The notes under the pieces were generated by a model. That model did not search any database. It worked only from the letters and a program-made list of their open reading frames with translations, and was not told where the DNA came from. Shown here piece by piece: positions 25,330 to 38,260 of a stretch of DNA of 64,000 nt. The stretch comes from Tetragonia tetragonoides (lineage: Eukaryota > Streptophyta > Magnoliopsida > Caryophyllales > Aizoaceae), in the NCBI GenBank assembly GCA_038025085.1, contig CM076141.1:23684501-23748500 (forward strand), written 5' to 3'. The position numbers were made by a program, and so were the translations under genes. Within the stretch, counting starts at the first letter, position 1; each line of letters starts with the position of its first letter.

Positions 25330-27000
25330 TTTGTAACTGTAAACATCCTAGGTAGTGTTTCACACTCAAATGAATGAAAAAAAGTATTTGGATGCATTCT
25401 CTTAATATACAACACAAAAGAACTCAAATCTCTTTCACCCTCCTCGTATGAGCTTTTAAAACGCGTAAATGCATTCAAAAGTTTGAGTTGAAGCTTGTTT
25501 GTACTTGTAAACAACCCTGGTGTTATTTCACACTCAATTGAATGCAAACAAAGTATTTGGATATTTTCTCTTAATATACAACACAAAAGAACTCAATTTC
25601 TATCACCCTAGTCGTAAGAGCTGTTAAAACGCGTAAATTCATTCAAAAGCTTGAGTTGAAGCTTGTTTGTACTTGTAAACATCCTAGGTGCAGTTTCACA
25701 CTCAAATGAATGCAAACAAACTATTTGGATGCTTCCTCTTAATATACAACACAAAAGAACTCAAATCTCTTTCACCCTACTCGTATGAGCTTTTAAAACG
25801 CGTAAATGCATTCAAAAGCTTGAGTTAAAGCTTGTTTGTAATTTAACACATTCTTGGTGTAGTTTCATACTCAAAAGAATGCAAACAAAACATTTGGGTG
25901 CTTTCTCTTAATATACAACACAAAAGAAATCAAATCTCTTTCACCCTACTCGTATGAGCTTTTAAAACGCGTCAATGCATTCAATAGCTTGAGTTGAATT
26001 TTGTTTGTACTTGTAAACAACCCTGGTGTTATTTCACACTCAATTGAATGCAAACAAAGTATTTGGATATTTTCTCTTAATATACAACACAAAAGAACTC
26101 AATTTCTATCACCCTAGTCGTAAGAGCTGTTAAAACGCGTAAATTCATTCAAAAGCTTGAGTTGAAGCTTGTTTGTACTTGTAAACATCCTAGGTGTAGT
26201 TTCACACTCAAATAAATGCAAACAAAGTATTTGGATGCTTTCTAATATACAACACAAAAGAACTCAAATCTCTTTCACCCTCCTCGTATGAGCTTTTAAA
26301 ACGCGTAAATGTAGTCAAAAGCTTGAGTTGAAGCTTGTTTGTAACTCTAAACATCCTAGGTGTAGTTTCACACTCAAATGAATGCAAACAAAGTATTTGG
26401 ATGCTTTCTCTTAATATACAACACAAAAGAACTCAAATCTCTTTTACCCTACTCGTATGAGCTTTTAAAACGCGTAACTGCATTCAAAAGCTTGAGTTGA
26501 AGCTTGTTTGTAACTGTAAACATCCTAGGTATAGTTTCACACTCAAATGAAGGAAAAAAAAGTATTTGGATGCTTTCTCTTAATATACAACACAAAAGTA
26601 CTCAAATCTCTTTCACCCTACTCGTATGAGCTTTTAAAACGCGTAAATACATTCCAAAGCTTGAGTTGAAGCTTATTTGTACTTGTAATCATCCTAGGTG
26701 TAGTTTCACACTCAAATGAATGCAAATAAAGTATTTGGATGCTTTCTCTTACTATACAACACAAAAGAACTAAAATCTCTTTCAACCTACTCGTATGAGC
26801 TTTTAAAACGCGTAAATACATTCAAAAGCTTGACTTGAAGCTTGTTTGTACTTGTAAACAACCCTGGTGTTATTTCACACTCAAATGAATGCAAACAAAG
26901 TATTTGGATATTTTCTCTTAATATACAACACAAAAGAACTCACTTTCTATCACCCTAGTCGTAAGATCTGTTAAAACGCGTAAATTCATTCAAAAGCTTG
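25330..27000 (-). repeat. Segmental duplication, right partner of 20460-22300
   Basis: Carries the same ordered set of labelled monomers as 20460-22300, including the gctttctaatatac deletion form and the agatctgttaaaac monomer, but keeps the 22 bp missing at 22229. Confidence 0.75.
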
Positions 27001-27898
27001 AGTTGAAACTTGTTTGTACTTGTAAACATCCTAGGTCTAGTTTCACACTTAAATGAATGGAAACAAAGTATTTGGATGCATTCTCTTAATATACAACACA
27101 AAAGAACTCAAATCTCTTTCACCCTACTCGTATGATCTTTTAAAACGCGTAAATACATTCAAAAGCTTGAGTTGAAGCTTGTTTGTACTTGTAAACATCC
27201 TAGGTGTAGTTTCACACTCAAATGAATGCAAACAAAGTATTTGGATGCTTTCTCTTACTATACAACACAAAAGAACTCAAATCTCTTTCACCCTACTCGT
27301 ATGAGCTTTTAAAACGCGTAAATGCATTCAAAAGCTTGAGTTGAAGCTTGTCTGTAATTTAACTCATTCTTGGTGTAGTTTCATACTCAAAAGAATGCAA
27401 ACAAAGTATTTGGATGCTTTCTCTTAATATACAACACAAAAGAACTCAAATCTCTTGCACCCTCCTCGTATGAGCTTTTAAAACGCGTAAATGCATTCAA
27501 AAGCTTTAGTTGAAGCTTGTTTGTAACTGTAAACATCCTAGGTGTAGTTTCACACTCAAATGAATGCAAACAAAGTATTTGGATGTTTTCTCTTAATATA
27601 CAACACAAAAGAACTCAAATCTCTTTTACCCTACTCGTATGAGCTTTTAAAACACGTAAATGCATTCAAAAGCTTCAGTTGAAGCTTGTTTATAACTGTA
27701 AACATCCTAGGTATAGTTTCACACTCAAATGAATGAAAAAAAAGTATTTGGATGCTTTCTCTTAGTATACAACACAAATGAACTTAAATCTCTTTCACCC
27801 TACTCGTATGATCTTTTAAAACGCGTAAATACATTCAAAAGCTTGAGTTGAAGCTTGTTTGTAATTTAACACATTCTTGGTGTAGTTTCATACTCAAA

Positions 27899-27944
27899 AG
27901 ATTGTTTGTACTTGTAAACATCCTCGATGTAGTACACACTCAAA
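27899..27944 (-). repeat. Truncated 46-bp satellite monomer (first copy)
   Basis: After catactcaaa the sequence jumps from agaatg... directly to ttgtttgtacttg, removing about 123 bp of the monomer. The stub ends gatgtagtacacactcaaa, which also has a local change from gtagtttcac. Confidence 0.88.
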
Positions 27945-29802
27945 TGAATGCAAACAAAGTATTTGGATGCTTTCTCTTAATATACAACACAAAAGAACTC
28001 AAATCTCTTTCACCCTACTCGTATGAGCTTTTAAAACGCGTAAATGAATTCAAAAGCATGAATTTAACCTTGTTTGTAACTGTAAACATCCTAGGTGTAG
28101 TTTCACACTCAAATGAATGCAAACAAAGTATTTGGATGCTTTCTCTTAATATACAACACAAAAGAACTCAAATCTCTTTCACCCTCCTCGTATGAGCTTT
28201 TAAAACGCGTAAATGCAATCAAAAGCTTGAGTTGAAGCTTGTTTGTACTTGTAAACAACCCTGGTGTTATTTCACACTCAAATGAATGCAAACAAAGTAT
28301 TTGAATATTTTCTCTTAATATACAACACAAAAGACCCCAATTTCTATCACCCTAGTCATAAGAGCTGTTAAAACGGGTAAATTCATTCAAAAGCTTGAAT
28401 TGAAACTTGTTTGTACTTGTAAACATCTTACGTGTAGTTTCACACTCAAATGAATGCAAACAAAGTATTTGGATGCTTTCTCTTAATATACACCACAAAA
28501 GAACTCAAATCTCTTTCACCCTCCTCGTATGAGCTTTTAAAACGCGTAAATGCATTCAAAAGCTTGAGTTGAAGCTTGTTTATAACTGTAAACATCCTAG
28601 GTATAGTTTCACACTCAAATGAATGAAAAAAAAGTATTTGGATGCTTTCTCTTAATATACAACACAAATGAACTTAAATCTCTTTCACCTTACTCGTATG
28701 ATCTTTTAAAACGCGTAAATACATTCAAAAGCTTGAGTTGAAGCTTGTTTGTACTTGTAAACATCCTAGGTGTAGTTTCACACTCAAATGAATGCAAACA
28801 AAGTATTTGGATGCTTTCTCTTACTATACAACACAAAAGAACTCAAATCTCTTTCACCCTACTCGTATGAGCTTTTAAAACGCGTAAATGAATTCAAAAG
28901 CTTGAGTTGAAGCTTGTTTGTAATTTAACACATTCTTGGTGTAGTTTCATACTCAAAAGAATGCAAACAAAACATTTGAGTGCTTTCTCTTCATATACAA
29001 CCGAAAAGAAATCAAATCTCTTTCACCCAACTCGTATGAGCTGTTAAAACGCGTAAATTCATTCAACAGCTTGAGTTGAAGCTTGTTTGTACTTGTAAAC
29101 ATCCTAGGTGTAGTTTCACACTCAAATGAATGCAAACAAAGTATTTGGATGCTTTCTCTTAATATACAACACAAAAGAACTCAAATCTCTTTCACCCTAC
29201 TCGTATGATCTTTTAAAACGCGTAAATACATTCAAAAGCTTGAGTTGAAGCTTGTTTGTACTTGTAAACATCCTAGGTGTAGTTTCACACTCAAATGAAT
29301 GCAAACAAAGTATTTGGATGCTTTCTCTTACTATACAACACAAAAGAACTCAAATCTCTTTCACCCTACTCGTATGAGCTTTTAAAACGCGTAAATGCAT
29401 TCAAAAGCTTGAGTTGAAGCTTGTTTGTAACTGTAAACATCCTAGGTGTAGTTTCACACTCAAATGAATGCAAACAAAGTATTTGGATGTTTTCTCTTAA
29501 TATACAACACAAAAGAACTCAAATCTCTTTCACCCTACTCGTATGAGCTTTTAAAACACGTAAATGCATTCAAAAGCTTGAGTTGAAGCTTGTTTATAAC
29601 TGTAAACATCCTAGGTATAGTTTCACACTCAAATGAATGAAAAAAAAGTATTTGGATGCTTTCTCTTAGTATACAACACAAATGAACTTAAATCTCTTTC
29701 ACCCTACTCGTATGATCTTTTAAAACGCGTAAATACATTCAAAAGCTTGAGTTGAAGCTTGTTTGTAATTTAACACATTCTTGGTGTAGTTTCATACTCA
29801 AA

Positions 29803-29848
29803 AGATTGTTTGTACTTGTAAACATCCTAGATGTAGTACACACTCAAA
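29803..29848 (-). repeat. Truncated 46-bp satellite monomer (second copy)
   Basis: Same deletion endpoints as at 27899, 1904 bp downstream. It differs by ctagatg versus ctcgatg, so both descend from one deletion that was later duplicated. Confidence 0.88.
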
Positions 29849-30360
29849 TGAATGCAAACAAAGTATTTGGATGCTTTCTCTTAATATACAACACAAAAGA
29901 ACTCAAATCTCTTTCACCCTACTCGTATGAGCTTTTAAAACGCGTAAATGCATTCAAAAGCTTGAGTTGAAGCTTGTTTGTAATTTAACACATTCTTGGT
30001 GTAGTTTCATACTCAAAAGAATGCAAACAAAACATTTGGGTGCTTTCTCTTCATATACAACAGAAAAGAAATCAAATCTCATTCACCCAACTCATATGAG
30101 CTGTTAAAACGCGTAAATGCAATCAAAAGCTTGAGTTGAAGCTTGTTTGTACTTGTAAACAACCCTGGTGTTATTTCACACTCAAATGAATGCAAACAAA
30201 GTATTTGAATATTTTCTCTTAATATACAACACAAAAGAACCCAATTTCTATCACCCTAGTCGTAAGAGCTGTTAAAACGGGTAAATTCATTCAAAAGCTT
30301 GAGTTGAAACTTGTTTGTACTTGTAAACTTCCTAGGTGTAGTTTCACACTCAAATGAATG

Positions 30361-32410
30361 CAAACAAAGTATTTGGATGCTTTCTCTTACTATACAACAC
30401 AAAAGAACTCAAATCTCTTTCACCCTACTCGTACGAGCTTTTAAAACGCGTAAATGAATTCAAAAGCATAAGATGAAGCTTGTTTGTAACTGTAAACATC
30501 CTAGGTGTAGTTTCACACTCAAATGAATGCAAACAAAGTATTTGGATGCTTTCTCTTAATATACAATACACAAGAACTCAATTTCTATCACCCTAGTCGT
30601 AAGAGCTGTTAAAACGCGTAAATTCCTTCAACAGCTTGAGTTGAAGCTTGTTTGTACTTGTAAACTTCCTAGGTGTAGTTTCACACTCAAATGAATGCAA
30701 ACAAAGTATTTGGATGCTTTCTTTTAATATACAACACAAAAGAACTCAATTTCTATCACCCTAGTCGTAAGAGCTGTTAAAACGCGTAAATTCATTCAAC
30801 AGCTTGAGTTGAAGCTTGTTTGTACTTGTAAACATCCTAGGTGTTGTTTCACACTCAAATGAATGCAAACAACGTATTTGGATGCTTTCTCTTATTATAC
30901 AACACAAAAGAACTCAAATCTCTTTCACCCTACTCGTATGAGCTTTTAAAACGCGTAAATGCATTCAAAAGCTTGAGTTGAAGCTTGTTTGTAATTTAAC
31001 AAATTCTTGGTGTAGTTTCATACTCAAAAGAATGCAAACAAAGTATTTGGATGCTTTCTCTTAATATACAACACAAAAGAACTCAAATCTCTTTCACCCT
31101 ACTCGTATGAGCTTTTAAAACGCGTAAATGAATTCAAAAGCATGAGTTGAAGCTTGTTTGTAACTGTAAACATCCTAGGTGTAGTTTCACACTCAAATGA
31201 ATGCAAACAAAGTATTTGGATGCTTTCTCTTGATATACAACACAAAAGAACTCAAATCTCTTTCACCCTACTCGTATGAGCTTTTAAAACGTGAAAATAC
31301 ATTTAAAAGCTTGAGTTGAAGCTTGTTTGTACTTGTAAACATCCTAGGTGTAGTTTCACACTCAAATGAATGCAAACAAAGTATTTGGATGCTTTCTCTT
31401 ACTATACAACACAAAAGAACTCAAATCTCTTTCACCCTACTCGTATGAGCTTTTAAAACGTGTAAATACATTCAAAACCTTGAGTTGAAGCTTGTTTGTA
31501 CTTGTAAACATCCTAGGTGTAGTTTCACACTCAAATGAATGCAAACAAAGTATTTGGATGCTTTCTGTTACTATACAACACAAAAGAACTCAAATCTCTT
31601 TCACCCTACTCGTACGAGCTTTTAAAACGCCTAAATGAATTCAAAAGCATGAGATGAAGCTTGTTTGTAACTGTAAACATCCTAGGTGTAGTTTCACACT
31701 CAAATGAATGCAAACAAAGTATTTGGATGCTTTCTCTTAATATACAACACACAAGAACTCAATTTCTATCACCCTAGTCGTAAGAGCTGTTAAAACGGGT
31801 AAATTCCTTCAACAGCTTGAGTTGAAGCTTGTTTGTACTTGTAAACTTCCTAGGTGTAGTTTCACACTCAAATGAATGCAAACAAAGTATTTGGATGCTT
31901 TCTTTTAATAAACAACACAAAAGAACTCAATTTCTATCACCCTAGTCGTAAGAGCTGTTAAAACGCGTAAATTCAATAAACAGCTTGAGTTGAAGCTTGT
32001 TTGTACTTGTAAACATCCTAGGTGTTGTTTCACCCTCAAATGAATGCAAACAACGTATTTGGATGCTTTCTCTTATTATACAACACAAAAGAACTCAAAT
32101 CTCTTTCACCCTACTCGTATGAGCTTTTAAAACGCGTAAATGCATTCAAAAGCTTGAGTTGAAGCTTGTTTGTAATTTAACACATTCTTGGTGTAGTTTC
32201 ATACTCAAAAGAATGCAAACAAAGTATTTGGATGCTTTCTCTTAATATACAACACAAAAGAACTCAAATCTCTTTCACCCTACTCGTATGAGCTTTTAAA
32301 ACGCGTAAATGAATTCAAAAGCATGAGTTGAAGCTTGTTTGTAACTGTAAACATCCTAGGTGTAGTTTCACACTCAAATGAATGCAAACAAAGTATTTGG
32401 ATGCTTTCTC
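30361..32410 (-). repeat. 7-monomer (1181-bp) tandem duplication
   Basis: 30361-31541 is repeated from 31542 to about 32410, where the copies diverge. Labels spaced 1181 bp apart are ctcgtacgagc, aattccttcaacagc, gctttcttttaata (30720 and 31901) and gctttctcttattatac. Seven monomers minus two 168-bp members gives 1181. Confidence 0.82.
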
Positions 32411-33390
32411 TTAATATACAACACAAAAGAACTCAAATCTCTTTCACCCTCCTCGTATTTGCTTTTAAAACGCGTAAATGCATTCAAAAGCTTGAGTTGA
32501 AGCTTGTTTGTACTTGTAAACAACCCTGGTGTTATTTCACACTCAAATGAATGCAAACAAAGTATTTGAATATTTTCTCTTAATATACAACATAAAAGAA
32601 CCCAATTTCTATCACCCTAGTCGTAAGAGCTGTTAAAACGGGTAAATTCATTCAAAAGCTTGAGTTGAAACTTGTTTGTACTTGTAAACATCCTAGGTGT
32701 AGTTTCACACTCAAATGAATGCAAACAAAGTATTTGGACGCTTTCTCTTAATATACAACACAAAAGAACTCAAATCTCTTTCACCCTCCTCGTATGAGCT
32801 TTTCAAACGTGTAAATACATTCAAAAGCTTGAGTTGAAGCTTGTTTGTACTTGTTAACATCCTAGGTGTAGTTTCACACTCAAATGAATGCAAACAAAGT
32901 ATTTGGATGCTTTCTCTTACTATACAACACAAAAGAACTCAAATCTCTTTCACCCTACTCGTATGAGATTTTAAAACGTGTAAATGCATTCAAAAGCTTG
33001 AGTTGAAGCTTGTTTGTAACTGTAAACATCCTAGGTGTAGTTTCACACTCAAATGAATGCAAACAAAGTATTTGGATGCTTTCTCATAATATACAACACA
33101 AAAGAACTCAAATCTCTTTCACCCTAATCGTATGAGCTTTTAAAACGTGTAAATACATTCAAAAGCTTGAGTTGAAGCTTGTTTGTACTTGTATACATCC
33201 TAGGTGTAGTTTCACACTCAAATGAATGCAAACAAAGTATTTGGATGCTTTCTCTTACTATACAACACAAAAGAACTCAAATCTCTTTCACCCTACTCGT
33301 ATGAGCTTTTAAAACACGTAAATGCATTCAAAAGCTTGAGTTGAAGCTTGTTTGTAACTGTAAACATCCTAGGTATAGTTTCACACTCAA

Positions 33391-34290
33391 ATGAATGAAA
33401 AAAAACTATTTGGATGCTATCTCTTAATATACAACACAAATGAACTTAAATCTCTTTCACCCTACTCGTATGATCTTTTAAAACGCGTAAATACATTCAA
33501 AAGCTTGAGTTGAAGCTTGTTTGTACTTCTAAACATCCTAGGTGTAGTTTCACATTCAAATGAATGCAAACAAAGTATTTGGATGCTTTCTCTTACTATA
33601 CAACACAAAAGAACTCAAATCTCTTTCACCCTACTCGTATGAGCTTTTAAAACGCGTAAATGATTCAAAAGCTTGAGTTGAAGGTTGTTTGTAATTTAAC
33701 ACATTCTTGGTGTAGTTTCATACTCAAAAGAATGCAAACAAAACATTTGAGTGCTTTCTCTTCATATACAACAGAAAAGAAATCAAATCTCTTTCACCCA
33801 ACTCGTATGAGCTGTTAAAACGCGTAAATTCATTCAACAGCTTGAGTTGAAGCTTGTTTGTACTTGTAAACATCCTAGGTGTAGTTTCACACTCAAATGA
33901 ATGCAAACAAAGTATTTGGATGCTTTCTCTTAATATACAACACAAAAGAACTCAAATCTCTTTCACCCTACTCGTATGAGCTTTTAAAACGCGTAAATGC
34001 ATTCAAAAGCTTGAGTTGAAGCTTGTTTGTAATTTAACACATTCTTGGTGTAGTTTCATACTCAAAAGAATGCAAACAAAACATTTGAGTGCTTTCTCTT
34101 CATATACAACAGAAAAGAAATCAAATCTCTTTCACCCAACTCGTATGAGCTGTTAAAACGCGTAAATTCATTCAACAGCTTGAGTTGAAGCTTGTTTGTA
34201 CTTGTAAACATCCTAGGTGTAGTTTCACACTCAAATGAATGCAAACAAAGTATTTGGATGCTTTCTCTTAATATACAACACAAAAGAACT
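33391..34290 (-). repeat. Monomer cluster with a 338-bp dimer duplication, copied 4898 bp away
   Basis: The monomer with acatttgagtgctttctcttcatatac occurs at about 33740 and again 338 bp later at about 34078. The block starting at aaaaaaactatttggatgctatc (about 33400) recurs from about 38299 to 38850, offset 4898 bp (29 monomers minus 3). Confidence 0.75.
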
Positions 34291-34609
34291 CAAATCTCTT
34301 TCACCCTAATCGTATGAGCTTTTAAAACGTGTAAATACATTCAAAAGCTTGAGTTGAAGCTTGTTTGTACTTGTAAACATCCTAGGTGTAGTTTCACACT
34401 CAAATGAATGCAAACAAAGTATTTGGATGCTTTCTCTTACTATACAACACAAAAGAACTCAAATCTCTTTCACCCTACTCGTATGAGTTTTTAAAACGCG
34501 TAAATGCATTCAAAAGCTTGAGTTGAAGCTTGTTTGTAACTGTAAACATCCTAGGTGTAGTTTCACACTCAAATGAATGCAAACAAAGTATTTGGATGCT
34601 TTCTCATAA

Positions 34610-36467
34610 TATACAACACAAAAGAACTCAAATCTCTTTCACCCTACTCGTATGAGCTTTTAAAACGCGTAAATGCATTCAAAAGCTTGAGTTGAAGCTT
34701 GTTTGTAATTTAACACATTCTTGGTGTAGTTTCACACTCAAATGAATGCAAACAAAGTATTTGGATGCTTTCTCTTAATATACAACACAAAAGAACTCAA
34801 ATCTCTTTCACCCTCCTCGTATTTGCTTTTAAAACGCGTAAATGCATTCAAAAGCTTGAGTTGAAGCTTGTTTGTACTTGTAAACAACCCTGGTGTTATT
34901 TCACACTCAAATGAATGCAAACAAAGTATTTGAATATTTTCTCTTAATATACAACATAAAAGAACCCAATTTCTATCACCCTAGTCGTAAGAGCTGTTAA
35001 AACGGGTAAATTCATTCAAAAGCTTGAGTTGAAACTTGTTTGTACTTGTAAACATCCTAGGTGTAGTTTCACACACAAATGAATGCAAAAAAAGTATTTG
35101 GACGCTTTCTCTTAATATACAACACAAAAGAACTCAAATCTCTTTCACCCTCCTCGTATGAGCTTTTAAAACGTGTAAATACATTCAAAAGCTTGAGTTG
35201 AAGCTTGTTTGTACTTGTAAACATCCTAGGTGTAGTTTCACACTCAAATGAATGCAAACAAAGTATTTGGATGCTTTCTCTTACTATACAACACAAAAGA
35301 ACTCGAATCTCTTTCACCCTACTCGTATGAGCTTTTAAAACGCGTAAATGCATTCAAAAGCTTGAGTTGAAGCTTGTTTGTAACTGTAAACATCCTAGGT
35401 GTAGTTTCACACTCAAATGAATGCAAACAAAGTATTTGGATGCTTTCTCTCAATATACAACACAAAAGAACTCAAATCTCTTTCACCCTAATCGTATGAG
35501 CTTTTAAAACGTGTAAATACATTCAAAAGCTTGAGTTGAAGCTTGTTTGTACTTGTAAACATCCTAGGTGTAGTTTCACACTCAAATGAATGCAAACAAA
35601 GTATTTGGATGCTTTCTCTTACTATACAACACAAAAGAACTCAAATCTCTTTCACCCTACTCGTATGAGTTTTTAAAACGCGTAAATGCATTCAAAAGCT
35701 TGAGTTGAAGCTTGTTTGTAACTGTAAACATCCTAGGTGTAGTTTCACACTCAAATGAATGCAAACAAAGTATTTGGATGCTTTCTCATAATATACAACA
35801 CAAAAGAACTCAAATCTCTTTCACCCTAATCGTATGAGCTTTTAAAACGTGTAAATACATTCAAAAGCTTGAGTTGAAGCTTGTTTGTACTTGTAAACAT
35901 CCTAGGTGTAGTTTCACACTCAAATGAATGCAAACAAAGTATTTGGATGCTTTCTCTTACTATACAACACAAAAGAACTCAAATCTCTTTCACCCTACTC
36001 GTATGAGCTTTTAAAACGCGTAAATGCATTCGAAAGCTTGAGTTGAAGCTTGTTTGTAACTGTAAACATCCTAGGTGTAGTTTCACACTCAAATGAATGC
36101 AAACAAAGTATTTGGATGCTTTCTCTTAATATACAACACAAAAGAACTCAAATCTCTTTCACCCTACTCGTATGAGCTTTTAAAACACGTAAATGCATTC
36201 AAAAGCTTGTGTTGAAGCTTGTTTGTAACTGTAAACATCCTAGGTACAGTTTCCCACTCAAATGAATGAAAAAAAAGTATTTGGATGCTTTCTCTTAATA
36301 TACAACACAAAAGAACTCAAATCTCTTTCACCCTACTCGTATGAGCTTTTAAAACACGTAAATGCATTCAAAAGCTTGTGTTGAAGCTTGTTTGTAACTG
36401 TAAACATCCTAGGTATAGTTTCCCACTCAAATGAATGAAAAAAAAGTATTTGGATGCTTTCTCTTAC
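34610..36467 (-). repeat. 11-monomer (1858-bp) higher-order repeat, copy 1
   Basis: Eleven monomers minus one 168-bp member gives 1858. Labels include acataaaagaacccaatttc, ggacgctttctc, aactcgaatctc, gctttctctcaatatac and a cacgtaaatgc monomer with tttcccactc. The same order and private variants follow in the next 1.8 kb. Differences between the copies are few. Confidence 0.85.
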
Positions 36468-38260
36468 TATACAACACAAAAGAACTCAAATCTCTTTCAC
36501 CCTACTCGTATGAGCTTTTAAAACGCGTAAATGCATTCAAAAGCTTGAGTTGAAGCTTGTTTGTAATTTAACACATTCTTGGTGTAGTTTCACACTCAAA
36601 TGAATGCAAACAAAGTATTTGGATGCTTTCTCTTAATATACAACACAAAAGAACTCAAATCTCTTTCACCCTCCTCGTATTTGCTTTTAAAACGCGTAAA
36701 TGCATTCAAAAGCTTGAGTTGAAGCTTGTTTGTACTTGTAAACAACCCTGGTGTTATTTCACACTCAAATGAATGCAAACAAAGTATTTGAATATTTTCT
36801 CTTAATATACAACATAAAAGAACCCAATTTCTATCACCCTAGTCGTAAGAGCTGTTAAAACGGGTAAATTCATTCAAAAGCTTGAGTTGAAACTTGTTTG
36901 TACTTGTAAACATCCTAGGTGTAGTTTCACACTCAAATGAATGCAAAAAAAGTATTTGGACGCTTTCTCTTAATATACAACACAAAAGAACTCAAATCTC
37001 TTTCACCCTCCTCGTATGAGCTTTTAAAACGTGTAAATACATTCAAAAGCTTGAGTTGAAGCTTGTTTGTACTTGTAAACATCCTAGGTGTAGTTTCACA
37101 CTCAAATGAATGCAAACAAAGTATTTGGATGCTTTCTCTTACTATACAACACAAAAGAACTCGAATCTCTTTCACCCTACTCGTATGAGCTTTTAAAACG
37201 CGTAAATGCATTCAAAAGCTTGAGTTGAAGCTTGTTTGTAACTGTAAACATCCTAGGTGTAGTTTCACACTCAAATGAATGCAAACAAAGTATTTGGATG
37301 CTTTCTCTCAATATACAACACAAAAGAACTCAAATCTCTTTCACCCTAATCGTATGAGCTTTTAAAACGTGTAAATACATTCAAAAGCTTGAGTTGAAGC
37401 TTGTTTGTACTTGTAAACATCCTAGGTGTAGTTTCACACTCAAATGAATGCAAACAAAGTATTTGGATGCTTTCTCTTACTATACAACACAAAAGAACTC
37501 AAATCTCTTTCACCCTACTCGTATGAGCTTTTAAAACGCGTAAATGCATTCAAAAGCTTGAGTTGAAGCTTGTTTGTAACTGTAAACATCCTAGGTGTAG
37601 TTTCACACTCAAATGAATGCAAACAAAGTATTTGGATGCTTTCTCATAATATACAACACAAAAGAACTCAAATCTCTTTCACCCTAATCGTATGAGCTTT
37701 TAAAACGTGTAAATACATTCAAAAGCTTGAGTTGAAGCTTGTTTGTACTTGTAAACATCCTAGGTGTAGTTTCACACTCAAATGAATGCAAACAAAGTAT
37801 TTGGATGCTTTCTCTTACTATACAACACAAAAGAACTCAAATCTCTTTCACCCTACTCGTATGAGCTTTTAAAACGCGTAAATGCATTCAAAAGCTTGAG
37901 TTGAAGCTTGTTTGTAACTGTAAACATCCTAGGTGTAGTTTCACACTCAAATGAATGCAAACAAAGTATTTGGATGCTTTCTCTTAATATACAACACAAA
38001 AGAACTCAAATCTCTTTCAGCCTACTCGTATGAGCTTTTAAAACACGTAAATGCATTCAAAAGCTTGTGTTGAAGCTTGTTTGTAACTGTAAACATCCTA
38101 GGTATAGTTTCCCACTCAAATGAATGAAAAAAAAGTATTTGGATGCTTTCTCTTAATATACAACACAAAAGAACTCAAATCTCTTTCACCCTACTCGTAT
38201 GAGCTTTTAAAACACGTAAATGCATTCAAAAGCTTGAGTTGAAGCTTGTTTGTAACTGTA
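36468..38260 (-). repeat. 11-monomer (1858-bp) higher-order repeat, copy 2
   Basis: Direct repeat of 34610-36467, sharing the private aactcgaatctc and tttcccactc variants. After about 38260 it changes to the aaaaaaactatttgg block shared with 33.4 kb. Confidence 0.83.

Larger units (their letters stand above)
27541..29964 (-). repeat. 1904-bp duplication bearing a truncated monomer
   Basis: About 27541-28060 recurs at about 29445-29964 with a shift of 1904 bp, which equals 11 monomers plus a 46-bp stub minus a few small deletions. Shared labels are gtttataactg, cacaaatgaacttaaatc and the stub itself. Between the copies lie related monomers with the same acttaaatc label near 28670. Confidence 0.75.
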
